Source: Atopostipes sp964624875
GTDB taxonomy: Bacteria > Bacillota > Bacilli > Lactobacillales > Carnobacteriaceae_A
NCBI GenBank assembly: GCA_964624875.1
Contig: CAZUZA010000001.1
Coordinates: 62,001 to 126,000, forward strand
Reading direction: 5' to 3'
DNA: 64,000 nucleotides
The notes below the pieces were generated by a model that did no database searches, was not told where the DNA came from, and was given only the letters and a program-made list of their open reading frames with translations. The position numbers and the translations under genes were made by a program. This document shows positions 44,520-53,388 of this stretch, piece after piece (position 1 is the stretch's first letter; the number at the start of each line of letters is the position of its first letter).

Positions 44520-45851
44520 TTATTTTCTTCTGTTTTTCTTTTCTCGTCTTTGCTCTTGTCGTTTTTGTTCCGCATTTTTTTGTTTTCGTAATGTACGAAG
44601 TTTTCTCTTATAACCTGGCTTCACATTTTTCTTCGACTTATGAGCTAATCCTTCAATCTCAGAATCATAATCTAGTTTTTGATTCGGTCTTCTTCGAGCT
44701 GCTCTACGAGTAGGTGCTTTAACAATTTCACCATTCTTTATCATCTTCTCTTTGAACTTCACACCTGTGTTTTCGATTGTTTGAATATCGTCTTCTTCAC
44801 CTGGAGAATACAATGTAATCGCAATTCCAGATAAATTATTACGACCTGTACGACCAACACGGTGTACAAAGTAAGATAAATCTTGAGGTAATTCTGTATT
44901 TATAACATGTGAAACACCTTCAATATCAATTCCACGAGCAGCTAAATCAGTTGCTACGATATATTGATATTCTAAGTTTCGAATGTTACGCATTTCTCTT
45001 CTACGTTCACGAGAATCTAAACCACCATGAATTGTTCCAACGTTTAACCCTTTGTCCGATAATCTTTTTGCTAGTTCTTCAACTTTATCTTGAGTATTCG
45101 CAAATATTAAAACTAAATACGGACTACCGATTGTTAAAATTTCATATATCACATCGAAACGATCCTTACTTTTGGTTGAAATTAACCAGTTATCAATTAA
45201 ATCAGAAATAACTTCTTTGTTTTCAATTTCAATCATAATTGGACCATTCATATATTTTTGTAAAAATGGTTGTAATTTTTGAGGAATCGTCGCAGAGAAT
45301 ACTAAGAACTGACTACTTTGTGGAATTGTACCAGCTATTCTATCCACTTCTTCGATAAATCCTAAATCTAATGTCATATCTGCTTCGTCAACAACCATTG
45401 CAAATGCAGTATGTGCTTTTAAGTCATTTGAAACGATTAGATCGTGTAATCTTCCTGGTGTTCCAATAACAACGTCTGGTTGTGAAGTTTGTAAAGCTTC
45501 CATTTGTTTGTTTTTATCTGTTCCACCTATATAACGTGCCACTTGGATTTCCCAAGGCGCATGGCTTGCTAACTGCAGTGCTGCTTGATAGATTTGTTCT
45601 GCTAACTCGCGACTTGGTGCTGTAATAACAATTTGTACTTGATTAACATTTTCTTTTAATTGGTTAAAAAGAGGTATTAAGAATGCGTGAGTCTTTCCTG
45701 AGCCTGTCTTTGATTGTCCTATAATGTCTCGGCCAGATTGAATCTGTGTAATAACTTCTTTTTGAATATCTGTTGGTTCCTTAAAGTGTAATTCTTCCAG
45801 TGCATCTAATAAATATGGTTCTAAATTAAATTGTTTAAAACTATTCGTCAT
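44520..45851 (-). CDS. DEAD-box ATP-dependent RNA helicase (CshB-like)
   Basis: DEAD-box helicases unwind RNA during ribosome assembly, mRNA decay and cold growth. The 443-aa protein has the Q motif (EPTDIQKEVI), GQSKTGSGKTHAF (I), PSRELAEQ (Ia), TPGRLHDL (Ib), VVDEADMTLDLGF (II), VFSATIP (III), TDLAARGIDIEGV (V) and HRVGRTGR (VI). A Lys/Arg-rich tail (KRQEQRREKKNRRK) should bind RNA. The closest named relative is CshB by size and tail. GGGGAG precedes the ATG. Confidence 0.92.
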   Translation of the reverse strand: MTNSFKQFNLEPYLLDALEELHFKEPTDIQKEVITQIQSGRDIIGQSKTGSGKTHAFLIPLFNQLKENVNQVQIVITAPSRELAEQIYQAALQLASHAPWEIQVARYIGGTDKNKQMEALQTSQPDVVIGTPGRLHDLIVSNDLKAHTAFAMVVDEADMTLDLGFIEEVDRIAGTIPQSSQFLVFSATIPQKLQPFLQKYMNGPIMIEIENKEVISDLIDNWLISTKSKDRFDVIYEILTIGSPYLVLIFANTQDKVEELAKRLSDKGLNVGTIHGGLDSRERRREMRNIRNLEYQYIVATDLAARGIDIEGVSHVINTELPQDLSYFVHRVGRTGRNNLSGIAITLYSPGEEDDIQTIENTGVKFKEKMIKNGEIVKAPTRRAARRRPNQKLDYDSEIEGLAHKSKKNVKPGYKRKLRTLRKQKNAEQKRQEQRREKKNRRK

Positions 45852-45945
45852 ATGGTACTTCTCCCCTATCTGAATCTCGAGCCTTATTCTACCAAAGTCT
45901 AGAGCTTATCGCTAGTTAATTATTTTAGAATATCACTAAGAAAAG

Positions 45946-45974
45946 TTGATTCAGGTGTAAATAAAACGTAAAAT
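45946..45974 (+). promoter_or_regulatory. Sigma-A promoter of zwf
   Basis: The plus strand reads TTGATT, 17 bases, TAAAAT, about 35 bases before the zwf start. Confidence 0.65.
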
Positions 45975-46009
45975 GAGCTTATGTCATTTTAGAAAAGGAG
46001 ATAGTCATT

Positions 46010-47455
46010 ATGTCTCGTAACCAAAAAGCTTTATTTATTATTTTCGGTGGTACAGGTGATTTAGCTTATCGTAAATTGTATCCCGCACTATATAGACTCT
46101 ATTCAAAAGGCTATTTAAACGAAAATTTTGCAGTAATCGGAACAGCCAGAAGAGAATGGAGCGATGATTACTATCAGCAAGTTGTTTATAAATCAATAGA
46201 AGATATTCAAACTTCTGAAGAAAATGCCAAAGATTTTGCTAGTCATTTTCGCTATCAATCACATAATGTCAAAGATACAGAAAATTACCGTACACTTTTA
46301 ACGCTGGCTAATAAGCTAGATGAAGAGTATAACCTTGAAGGCAATCGTGTGTTTTACTTGTCGATGTCTCCTAGCTTCTTCGGTACAATCACTTCTCATT
46401 TACGTAAAGAAAATCTAGTTACTGAAAATGGTTTTAATCGTGTGATTATTGAAAAACCTTTCGGAACAAACTTACACGATTCAAACGCACTAAACGATGA
46501 AATTTTAGAATCCTTTAACGAAGAGCAAATTTATCGTATTGATCACTATCTTGGTAAGGACATGGTCGAAGCTTTAATTCCTTTACGTTTTGGAAATCCA
46601 TTATTAAAAAACATTTGGAATAAAGATTTTATCTCAAACATGCAAGTAACACTCGCGGAAGATATCGGTGTTGAAGAACGCGGATCATACTATGAGCAAA
46701 GTGGCGCTTCACGCGACATGGTTCAAAACCACGTCTTGCAAATTGTTAGTCTACTCTTTATGAATGAACCTGAATCAAATGATTCGACTGATATTATTAA
46801 AGCAAAAGTTCAAGCATTGAAGAGCTTACAACTTGTTACAAATGAAAACGTCCGAGAAAAATTTGTCCGTGGACAATATACAACCACTCCAGACGATAGG
46901 GATCTTTTAGATTACCGTTCTGAACACGAAGTCAGTCCGGAATCCGTTGTCGAAACTTTTGTTGCTGGTAAAGTTGAATCGAATGATGAGAATTGGAAAG
47001 GTATTCCGATCTATATTCGTACAGGTAAACGTATGGAAGATAAAGTCACACGAATTGATATCGTCTTTAAACATTCGGATGATTTAATCTTTGCTAATAG
47101 TCATATAGCTGAAAATATTTTGACGATACACATCGGACCAAAAGAAGGTATTTCATTCCAGCTAAATAACAAACAAGTCGGTTTAGGCTCTCTGTTAAAA
47201 CCTATTTCTTTAGCTTACGAAATAGAAGATCAATCTGCTGAAGACTATGAAAAACTTATTTTAAATGCGCTACAGCAGAATAAAGCAAGTTTCGTGCATT
47301 CTGATGAAGTTGCAGCTTCTTGGAAGTATATTGATGCTATCCGCGACGCATGGGAAGTAGACTCAAGTGATTTAAAGCTATACCCTGCAAACACAAATGG
47401 TCCAAAAGAAGCTTCGGATCTATTAGAAAAAGATGGTAATTATTGGATTTGGTAA
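46010..47455 (+). CDS. zwf: Glucose-6-phosphate 1-dehydrogenase
   Basis: Zwf oxidises glucose-6-phosphate to 6-phosphogluconolactone and makes NADPH, the first step of the pentose phosphate route. The 481-aa protein has the nucleotide motif FGGTGDLAYRKLYPAL (about 12-27) and the substrate and catalytic motif RIDHYLGKDMVE. IEKPFGTNL precedes it, and the distal IPIYIRTGKRM segment binds substrate. AAAAGGAG precedes the ATG. It is monocistronic between its own promoter and a strong terminator. No gnd or pgl gene is adjacent. Confidence 0.96.
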   Translation: MSRNQKALFIIFGGTGDLAYRKLYPALYRLYSKGYLNENFAVIGTARREWSDDYYQQVVYKSIEDIQTSEENAKDFASHFRYQSHNVKDTENYRTLLTLANKLDEEYNLEGNRVFYLSMSPSFFGTITSHLRKENLVTENGFNRVIIEKPFGTNLHDSNALNDEILESFNEEQIYRIDHYLGKDMVEALIPLRFGNPLLKNIWNKDFISNMQVTLAEDIGVEERGSYYEQSGASRDMVQNHVLQIVSLLFMNEPESNDSTDIIKAKVQALKSLQLVTNENVREKFVRGQYTTTPDDRDLLDYRSEHEVSPESVVETFVAGKVESNDENWKGIPIYIRTGKRMEDKVTRIDIVFKHSDDLIFANSHIAENILTIHIGPKEGISFQLNNKQVGLGSLLKPISLAYEIEDQSAEDYEKLILNALQQNKASFVHSDEVAASWKYIDAIRDAWEVDSSDLKLYPANTNGPKEASDLLEKDGNYWIW

Positions 47456-47462
47456 ATTATAC

Positions 47463-47502
47463 TAAGGGCAAGGTGGATATCCTCCACCTGCCCTTAATTT
47501 TT
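47463..47502 (+). terminator. Rho-independent terminator of zwf
   Basis: TAAGGGCA and GGTGGA pair with TCCACC and TGCCCTTA around TATC, with one bulged base, followed by a T-rich run. Confidence 0.88.
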
Positions 47503-47517
47503 GGAGTATAAGTCGAT

Positions 47518-47546
47518 TTGCTCTATGACAATGAATTTGATATAAT
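47518..47546 (+). promoter_or_regulatory. Sigma-A promoter of argS
   Basis: The plus strand reads TTGCTC, 17 bases, TATAAT, about 65 bases before the argS start. A second AT-rich TATAAT-like site follows it. I see no T-box. Confidence 0.65.
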
Positions 47547-47610
47547 TGCATGACGATTTTTTATACATATGTATAATTTATAATGAAATATTCTATGAGG
47601 AGGTATTGAG

Positions 47611-49311
47611 TTGGATTACAAAAATATAATCGCTGAAGATTTATCCACTCAATTGAGTGAGCACTTATCACTCGAACAAATTATTCAATTACTAGAAAAA
47701 CCAAAAAATGATGAACATGGTGACTTAGCATTTCCTACTTTTCAACTAGCAAAAGTATTCCGTAAAAACCCTGCTGAGATTGCAAAAGATATAGCTGAAA
47801 ACTTTTCTTCTGATGTTGTTGAATCAGTTGATGTTATCGGACCATATTTAAACTTTAAATTAGACAAGCAAAAAGTATCAACGCAAGTCTTAAACGAAAT
47901 TTTGTCATTAAAAGGTGCTTATGGGAATCAAGATAAAGGAAAAGGTAAAAATATACCACTTGATATGTCATCACCAAACATTGCTAAACCAATGTCTATG
48001 GGTCATTTACGATCGACCGTTATTGGTAATGCACTATCGAATATTGTAGAAAAATTAGGTTTCCAACCTGTTCGTATCAACCACTTAGGTGATTGGGGTA
48101 CTCAATTCGGACGTTTAATTACAGCTTACAAAATGTGGGGAGAAGAAGAAAAAGTTCGTGCGAACCCTATTAAAGAATTAAACGAATTGTATATTCGATT
48201 CCACGAAGTACTTGAAGAAGAACCTGAACTTGAAGATACTGGCCGTGAGTGGTTCAAGAAACTTGAAGATGGCGACGAAGAAGCTACTGAATTATGGCGT
48301 TGGTTCCGTGATGAATCACTAAATGAATTCAACAAAGTTTACAAGCGTTTAAGAGTTTCTTTTGATTCGTACAATGGTGAATCTTTCTACAACGATAAGA
48401 TGGATGAAATTGTTGAGATCTTAGAAGAAAAAGAATTATTAGTTGAAGATCAAGGTGCACAAGTTGTTCGTTTAGATGAATTTGATTTACAACCTGCTCT
48501 AATTAAAAAACAAGATGGTGCAACACTTTATATCACTCGTGATATCGCTGCTGCCCTATTTAGAAAACGTAACTATGATTTTGAACAATCTTTATATGTT
48601 GTTGGACAAGATCAAATCTATCACTTCACTCAATTAAAAGCTGTTTTAAATAAAATGGGCTATGAGTGGGAAGAAGATATTCACCACATCAGCTTTGGTT
48701 TAATTTCAATTGATGGTGAAAAAATGTCTACCCGTCGTGGTAAAGTTGTCTTACTTGAAGATGTTTTAGATGAAGCTGTAACTCGTGCTGCAAACCAAAT
48801 CAACGATAAAAATCCTGGTTTAGAAAACAAAGAAGAAGTTGCTGAACAAGTTGGTGTGGGTGCTGTAGTATTCCATGATTTACAACATGATCGTCGTAAC
48901 AACTTTAATTTCAACTTAGATGATATCGTTCAATTTGAAGGAGAAACTGGGCCGTATGTTCAGTACACTCGCGCTCGTGCACTAAGTATTTTAAAAAGAG
49001 CTGGCGTAGACCCAACTCATTTTGAAGACGAAAAAGAATTCACATTAACTGATTCTTATAGCTGGTCAGTTGTAAAATTAATTCAATCATTTGATGATGT
49101 ACTTGACCGTGCTTATCGTGAATTTGAACCTTCAGTTATTGCAAAACATGCATTAAGTATGGCGCAAGCTTTCAATCGTTTTTATGCAAACGTCCGTGTG
49201 TTAGAAGACGGACCTGAAAAAGACAGTCGCTTAGCTTTAGTCTACGCTGTTGCATTAATGTTAGAGGAAGACCTAAGAATTTTAGGTGTTCAGGCTCCTG
49301 ATGAAATGTAA
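47611..49311 (+). CDS. argS: Arginine--tRNA ligase
   Basis: ArgS is a class I synthetase that charges tRNA-Arg. The 566-aa protein has the N-terminal tRNA D-loop-binding domain (1-~105) and the HIGH-like site SPNIAKPMSMGHLRST. The KMSKS-like loop is KMSTRRGKVV, and the DALR anticodon domain ends the protein (FNRFYANVRVL). The start is a TTG with GAGGAGG eight bases upstream. It has its own promoter and terminator. Confidence 0.97.
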   Translation: MDYKNIIAEDLSTQLSEHLSLEQIIQLLEKPKNDEHGDLAFPTFQLAKVFRKNPAEIAKDIAENFSSDVVESVDVIGPYLNFKLDKQKVSTQVLNEILSLKGAYGNQDKGKGKNIPLDMSSPNIAKPMSMGHLRSTVIGNALSNIVEKLGFQPVRINHLGDWGTQFGRLITAYKMWGEEEKVRANPIKELNELYIRFHEVLEEEPELEDTGREWFKKLEDGDEEATELWRWFRDESLNEFNKVYKRLRVSFDSYNGESFYNDKMDEIVEILEEKELLVEDQGAQVVRLDEFDLQPALIKKQDGATLYITRDIAAALFRKRNYDFEQSLYVVGQDQIYHFTQLKAVLNKMGYEWEEDIHHISFGLISIDGEKMSTRRGKVVLLEDVLDEAVTRAANQINDKNPGLENKEEVAEQVGVGAVVFHDLQHDRRNNFNFNLDDIVQFEGETGPYVQYTRARALSILKRAGVDPTHFEDEKEFTLTDSYSWSVVKLIQSFDDVLDRAYREFEPSVIAKHALSMAQAFNRFYANVRVLEDGPEKDSRLALVYAVALMLEEDLRILGVQAPDEM

Positions 49312-49327
49312 TTTATTATAGAAAACA

Positions 49328-49382
49328 TAAAAAAACTGGTTCTCACCTATTCAATTAGGTTTGAGAATCAGTTTTATTTTTT
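49328..49382. terminator. Bidirectional terminator between argS and the ZIP gene
   Basis: AAAACTGGTTCTCA pairs with TGAGAATCAGTTTT, with inner CCTA/TAGG, and T runs follow. The neighbouring genes are convergent. Confidence 0.86.
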
Positions 49383-50194
49383 TAGCCTAATGCTACATCC
49401 AATGTCATCATAATAGCAAAACCAAACATGAAAGCTATTGTTGCTATTTCACTGTAACCATTGCTTTGCGAACTCGGTATGAGTTCTTCCACACAGACGA
49501 AAATCATAGCACCTGCTGCAAATGCTAAAGCATAAGGGAGTACAATCGTCATTTGAGAAACTAATAACGCTCCTATTGTCGCCGCTACAATTTCTGGAAG
49601 TGCACTTGACTGCCCTAAGTTAAAGGCATGTGCCTTACTTTTACCACCTGCACGTATGGGCATAGATAAAGCTGCTCCTTCAGGAAAATTTTGCAAACCT
49701 ATCCCTAGTGTAAGTACAATCGCACTTGCTAATGTTGATGCGCCCTCTCCGGCTGCACCAAAGGCAACACCAATCGCTAAGCCTTCAGGTATATTATGAA
49801 TTGTCACTGCCAAAAAAAGTAATGCCGTTGAAGACAAAGTGGATTCAACCCCTTCTCTCTCTTTTACCCCTTTTGCTCGCATATGAATATGTGGGACAAT
49901 CCCATCTATCACTCTTAAAAAGAAGCCTCCAAATAAGAAACCAATAACCGCTGGTAAAAAAGACCAGATACCGTAGCCACCTTCTTCAGCAAATTCGATC
50001 GATGGTGCAAGTAATGACCAATAACTTGCAGCAAACATAACACCCGCTGCAAAGCCGTTCATAATAGCTAATAATTTTTCATCCACTTCATGAAATAAAA
50101 ACACTAGACTTGATCCCAAGGCAGTTACTAACCATGTAAATGTGCCGGCTAAAGTAGCTTGCCATACGGGACTTAACTCTATAAACCATTCCAA
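49382..50194 (-). CDS. ZIP-family metal transporter
   Basis: ZIP proteins bring Zn2+ and sometimes Mn2+ or Fe2+ into the cytosol. The 270-aa protein has eight predicted membrane helices. The metal-binding signatures are in helix four, VTIHNIPEGLAIGVAFG, and helix five, GIGLQNFPEGAALSMP. A short His-containing cytosolic loop (about 95-110) lies between helices three and four. It resembles bacterial ZupT-like and YlmA-like ZIPs. I saw no recognisable Zur box in the 167 bases upstream. It is monocistronic. Confidence 0.93.
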   Translation of the reverse strand: MEWFIELSPVWQATLAGTFTWLVTALGSSLVFLFHEVDEKLLAIMNGFAAGVMFAASYWSLLAPSIEFAEEGGYGIWSFLPAVIGFLFGGFFLRVIDGIVPHIHMRAKGVKEREGVESTLSSTALLFLAVTIHNIPEGLAIGVAFGAAGEGASTLASAIVLTLGIGLQNFPEGAALSMPIRAGGKSKAHAFNLGQSSALPEIVAATIGALLVSQMTIVLPYALAFAAGAMIFVCVEELIPSSQSNGYSEIATIAFMFGFAIMMTLDVALG

Positions 50195-50308
50195 TATAAT
50201 CTACTCCTAACTTTAGGTTTTCATAATATTATTTTTAGTCTCGCTTAAATATTTAGGTTATTATATCAACAATCACATTTTTATGCATTTATTTACTGTT
50301 AAAAAACA

Positions 50309-50343
50309 AAAAACTTCCCATAAATTTTAATGAGAAGTTTTTC
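50309..50343 (-). terminator. Terminator after the hemolysin III-like gene
   Basis: On the minus strand AACTTCTCAT pairs with ATGGGAAGTT (one wobble) around an AT loop, followed by six or more T. Confidence 0.85.
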
Positions 50344-50361
50344 CTTAATTACTTTGATTGT

Positions 50362-51018
50362 TTAAACATATAAATAAATACTAAAGAACATAAATCCAGC
50401 ACCAGCTATTACAAACAAATGCCATACGACATGCATCCAGCCATTTTCTTTCATTTGGTAAAATATTGTTCCTACAGAATAAAAAATTCCACCAGTAAAT
50501 AACAATATAATTCCCATTACGTTAAAAGATAAATACAATGGATAAATGAGCAATAGTCCCATCCACCCCATTAATAAATACAAATAGGTACTTAATTTTG
50601 GAAAACGATTTGTCCACACGACTTCGAAAATAATTCCAGCTAATGCAATTGTCCAGACAACACCTAGAAATACATAACCCATTGTCCCACCTACAGTAGC
50701 CAATAAGTATGGTGTGTAGGAACCTGCTATTAACAAATAAATTGAAGCATGATCAATTTTCTGGAATATATCTTTCATATTTGTAAAACTCAGTGAATGA
50801 TACATTGTAGACGAGAAAAACAAGGTAATTAAACTGGCTCCATAAATGATGTAAGAAGTGAGTTCTGGTACGGACAACGTTGGTGCAACTAGTGCTTTTT
50901 GAATCAGCATGATAAGACCTATAACCCCTAATACCGTAGCAATACCATGGGTTAGTGCATTAAATACTTCAATAAGAATCTCATTTCTATTTCTTGTCAT
51001 AGTTTCTCTACTTATCAT
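50362..51018 (-). CDS. Hemolysin III / PAQR family membrane protein
   Basis: The family was named for one haemolytic member; most are membrane proteins related to PAQR receptors and their bacterial function is unsettled. The protein has seven predicted membrane helices. Family residues appear in EVFNALTHGIATVLGVIGL, SSTMYHSLSF, IDHASIYLLIAGSYTPYLLA and WMHVVWHLFVIAGAGFMF, which hold the conserved His and Asp. I choose the ATG at 51018 because GGGAGG lies about nine bases upstream; the upstream ATG or alternatives overlap trmL. It follows trmL closely, likely in one operon with queG-trmL. Confidence 0.88.
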   Translation of the reverse strand: MISRETMTRNRNEILIEVFNALTHGIATVLGVIGLIMLIQKALVAPTLSVPELTSYIIYGASLITLFFSSTMYHSLSFTNMKDIFQKIDHASIYLLIAGSYTPYLLATVGGTMGYVFLGVVWTIALAGIIFEVVWTNRFPKLSTYLYLLMGWMGLLLIYPLYLSFNVMGIILLFTGGIFYSVGTIFYQMKENGWMHVVWHLFVIAGAGFMFFSIYLYV

Positions 51019-51038
51019 CTCTATGAACCTCCCAAGTT

Positions 51039-51545
51039 TCAATCCAATTTATCATTCTGATAGTGCTTTTCTAAATCCATCCCTCTAAAACTTTGTTGTC
51101 TTAATGCTTCATAAATGATAATTGCTGCTGTATTCGATAAATTTAATGAACGAATATGGGTATCATCCATTGGAATTCGGATACATCTCTCTTCATTTTC
51201 TCGCATGAACTTTTCTGGTAGTCCAGTCGTTTCTTTACCGAAGATAAAATAATGATCTTCATTCGTATCGGAGTAGTCAACTTCTGAATACGTTTTGTGG
51301 GCAAATTTAGAAACTAAGTGGATTTGGCCATCCTTTGCATATTCTAAAAAAGCACGTAAGTTTTTATGGTAAGTAATTTTTAAGTCATTCCAATAATCTA
51401 GGCCTGCTCTTCTTAAATGCTTATCATTTAAGTCAAAGCCTAATGGAAATATTAAGTGTAAGTGTGCATCTGTACCAGCACAAGTCCGTGCAATATTTCC
51501 TGTGTTTGGTGGTATTTGCGGTTTATATAATACAATATGATTCAT
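51039..51545 (-). CDS. trmL: tRNA (cytidine/uridine(34)-2'-O)-methyltransferase
   Basis: TrmL is a SPOUT enzyme that methylates the ribose of the wobble base of tRNA-Leu species. The 168-aa protein has HIVLYKPQIPPNTGNIARTC at the N-terminus, LIFPLGF, IFGKETTGLP (knot and SAM loop) and LNLSNTAAIIIYEALRQQ. It follows queG by 13 bases, placing two wobble-base modification genes together, and precedes the hemolysin III-like gene. AAGGAAAA precedes the ATG. Confidence 0.95.
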   Translation of the reverse strand: MNHIVLYKPQIPPNTGNIARTCAGTDAHLHLIFPLGFDLNDKHLRRAGLDYWNDLKITYHKNLRAFLEYAKDGQIHLVSKFAHKTYSEVDYSDTNEDHYFIFGKETTGLPEKFMRENEERCIRIPMDDTHIRSLNLSNTAAIIIYEALRQQSFRGMDLEKHYQNDKLD

Positions 51546-51558
51546 TTAGCATTTTCCT

Positions 51559-52713
51559 TTATAAGTTACTTTTCAGTTCGTTAATTGCCAAACTGAATTC
51601 TTCAATTGTTTCTGTCTCTTCTTCTCTTTCAAGTGCTTCTTCTAAAAATGTAATGATTTGAGTATTCGGTTGGCGAGTCATAATTTTAGAAATTGCCCAT
51701 GCCGACGTTCCACGAATCATCGGACGAGGATCCGTTTCAATTAATTCCAATAATTTAGGAACAGCTGACTTATCTCTATAGTTGGCTAATGCAATAATGG
51801 CATTTCTTTGAAGAGGCTTCTTTCCTCGCCAAGATCCAGCCATCTCACCAAACTGATCTTTAAATTCTCGATTGGACAAAGACAACATCGGTTCTAGCTC
51901 TGGACGAACCTTGTTATAATCGGGTTCCATCTCCTCATGCAGGTGAAAATCGACACCACGGTTGTATGGACAAACTATCTGACAAATATCACAACCATAG
52001 ATGACTTTCCCCATTTTACGACGATATTCATCTGGCATATATTTTTTTGTTTGTGTTTGGTACGATAAGCACTTTTGGGCGTTTATTTCACCATTCCCAA
52101 GCAATGCTTGTGTAGGACAACCATCAATACAACGTCTACAATCACCACAATCGTAATCTACTGGTGCGTCAGCTTCGAAAGGTATATTCGTTATTATTTC
52201 ACCCAAATATACATAAGAACCAAACTCTTTAGTGATCAATAAACCGTTACGCCCAATAAAGCCAATTCCTGATCGTGCAGCTACGGCGACGTCAATTAAC
52301 TCTCCCGTATCAACCATCGGCTTAAACCTTGCCTCAGCACCTAGCTCTTCTTGCATGTAGTCAATGAGTTCATCAAGGTGTTCTCTTAATATAAAATGAT
52401 AGTCTCTACCCCAAGACGCACGAGCAAACTCTCCACGACGCTCACCTCGTACTCGTTTAGGTTCATTTTCTATACGCGAGGGATAAGCTAGTGCAATTGA
52501 TATAATGGATTGTGGATTACCAAATATTTTATCTGGATAAATTCGTTCTTCTAGAACTTTGTGCTCGAATCCCGATTGGTGTCCTTTTTTATGTTGCTCT
52601 TTAATGGAAATTTCCAGCTCATAAAAAGGTTCGGCACTTGCGAAACCAATTTTATTGATGCCTATTTCATAAGCTTTGTTTATAATTTTTTCTTTTATAA
52701 GAGAATAGTCCAT
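51559..52713 (-). CDS. queG: Epoxyqueuosine reductase
   Basis: QueG is the cobalamin-dependent, Fe-S enzyme that reduces epoxyqueuosine to queuosine at tRNA position 34. The start MDYSLIKEKI at 52713 has AGGAGA six bases upstream; an in-frame start 15 bases earlier overlaps that site. The 384-aa protein has the cobalamin-binding N-terminal part, VDTGELIDVAVAARSGIGFIG, and two 4Fe-4S motifs (CGDCRRCIDGCPT and CDICQIVCPYN). C-terminal HEAT repeats follow (NAIIALANYRD onward). The other queuosine genes are not in the window, so salvage of queuine or a precursor is possible. A structured region lies upstream (52785-52945). Confidence 0.95.
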   Translation of the reverse strand: MDYSLIKEKIINKAYEIGINKIGFASAEPFYELEISIKEQHKKGHQSGFEHKVLEERIYPDKIFGNPQSIISIALAYPSRIENEPKRVRGERRGEFARASWGRDYHFILREHLDELIDYMQEELGAEARFKPMVDTGELIDVAVAARSGIGFIGRNGLLITKEFGSYVYLGEIITNIPFEADAPVDYDCGDCRRCIDGCPTQALLGNGEINAQKCLSYQTQTKKYMPDEYRRKMGKVIYGCDICQIVCPYNRGVDFHLHEEMEPDYNKVRPELEPMLSLSNREFKDQFGEMAGSWRGKKPLQRNAIIALANYRDKSAVPKLLELIETDPRPMIRGTSAWAISKIMTRQPNTQIITFLEEALEREEETETIEEFSLAINELKSNL

Positions 52714-52784
52714 TTCGATTCTCCTCACCTCAATTTGTTCTTTTAATTATAACAAAAATAATGGTGATTTTATGTACAAAAACA

Positions 52785-52830
52785 AAAAAACGTACTGCTT
52801 CGGTGATCATCACGGCGAAACGGTACGTTA
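52785..52830 (-). terminator. Rho-independent terminator in the ytxH-queG gap
   Basis: On the minus strand AACGTAC pairs with GTACGTT, with an inner TTCG/CGAA and a palindromic TGATCA loop, followed by TTTTTGTTTTT. It lies about 70 bases before queG and about 125 bases after ytxH. Confidence 0.88.
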
Positions 52831-52857
52831 ATTAAGTCATTGATTGTCATCTTTTTA

Positions 52858-52882
52858 GGTCAGCTCATATCAGCTAACTGAC
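52858..52882 (-). promoter_or_regulatory. Hairpin in the ytxH-queG leader
   Basis: GTCAG and CTGAC enclose a 14-base loop containing AGCT twice and TTAG; CTAA directly follows the stem. Structure and position suggest a leader or small-RNA element, but it does not fit the preQ1-I or preQ1-II consensus as I know them. Confidence 0.4.
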
Positions 52883-52916
52883 ATAAAAGGATGGGTCAAA
52901 AGAACTTATACCAACA

Positions 52917-52945
52917 ATAGTACCATATAGAGGATACTATTGCAA
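52917..52945 (-). promoter_or_regulatory. Putative promoter in the ytxH-queG gap
   Basis: The minus strand reads TTGCAA, 17 bases, TACTAT, with TGG before the -10 (extended -10). The two ends lie in an inverted repeat (CAATAGTA/TACTATTG). It would start a transcript running into the hairpin and terminator before queG. Confidence 0.5.
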
Positions 52946-52953
52946 ACTTAACA

Positions 52954-53190
52954 TTATTTTAACATCTCGCGTTCAATTTCATCCCGGATAATTTCTTCTT
53001 CTAAATAACGTTCCAAATGAATGAGTTGATTTTGGACATGCAGGATTGAAGTTTGTGTAAGCGAGTTTGCTTTTTTAGCTAACATTTTCTTAGTTGCAGC
53101 ACCCGTTTGTGGTGCTAGGAAATATGCGGCTACTGCGCCTGATAGTGCGCCAACAATAAGTCCAGCACTTAACTTGTTTCTTTGTTTCAT
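52954..53190 (-). CDS. YtxH-like small membrane protein
   Basis: The 78-aa protein has one hydrophobic segment near its start (LSAGLIVGALSGAVAAYFLAP), then a basic and polar tail, the pattern of YtxH (general stress) proteins. GAATKKMLAKKANS is the conserved post-membrane region. The function is unknown. GGAGGA precedes the ATG. It stands alone on the minus strand, and the next downstream gene is queG beyond a terminator. Confidence 0.85.
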   Translation of the reverse strand: MKQRNKLSAGLIVGALSGAVAAYFLAPQTGAATKKMLAKKANSLTQTSILHVQNQLIHLERYLEEEIIRDEIEREMLK

Positions 53191-53388
53191 TTGAAGTCCT
53201 CCAGTCTATTATGATCCTCTATATTATATAATAGAATTTTTGAGATACAAAATGTTTCAGTTGTAATTATTCGATACATCCTGTTTGTATTTTCAGATCA
53301 GACATATTTAGCGGTAATGGATAGATTATACAAGTAAAATCTATTATACTTATGTTGTAGATTTGAATATGGCTTTTTTAGAAAGAGA

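Noticed and set aside
47547..47610. T-box before argS
   Set aside because: The leader is only ~60 bases and lacks the T-box core sequence; nothing resembling Stem I is present.
50195..50361. Zur operator before the ZIP transporter gene
   Set aside because: No inverted repeat resembling a Zur box was seen; the region holds only AT-rich sequence and a terminator of the upstream gene.
52858..52882. preQ1 riboswitch before queG
   Set aside because: The stem-loop lacks the separated A-rich tail and conserved loop of preQ1-I and the consensus of preQ1-II as I know them. It is kept only as an unnamed hairpin.
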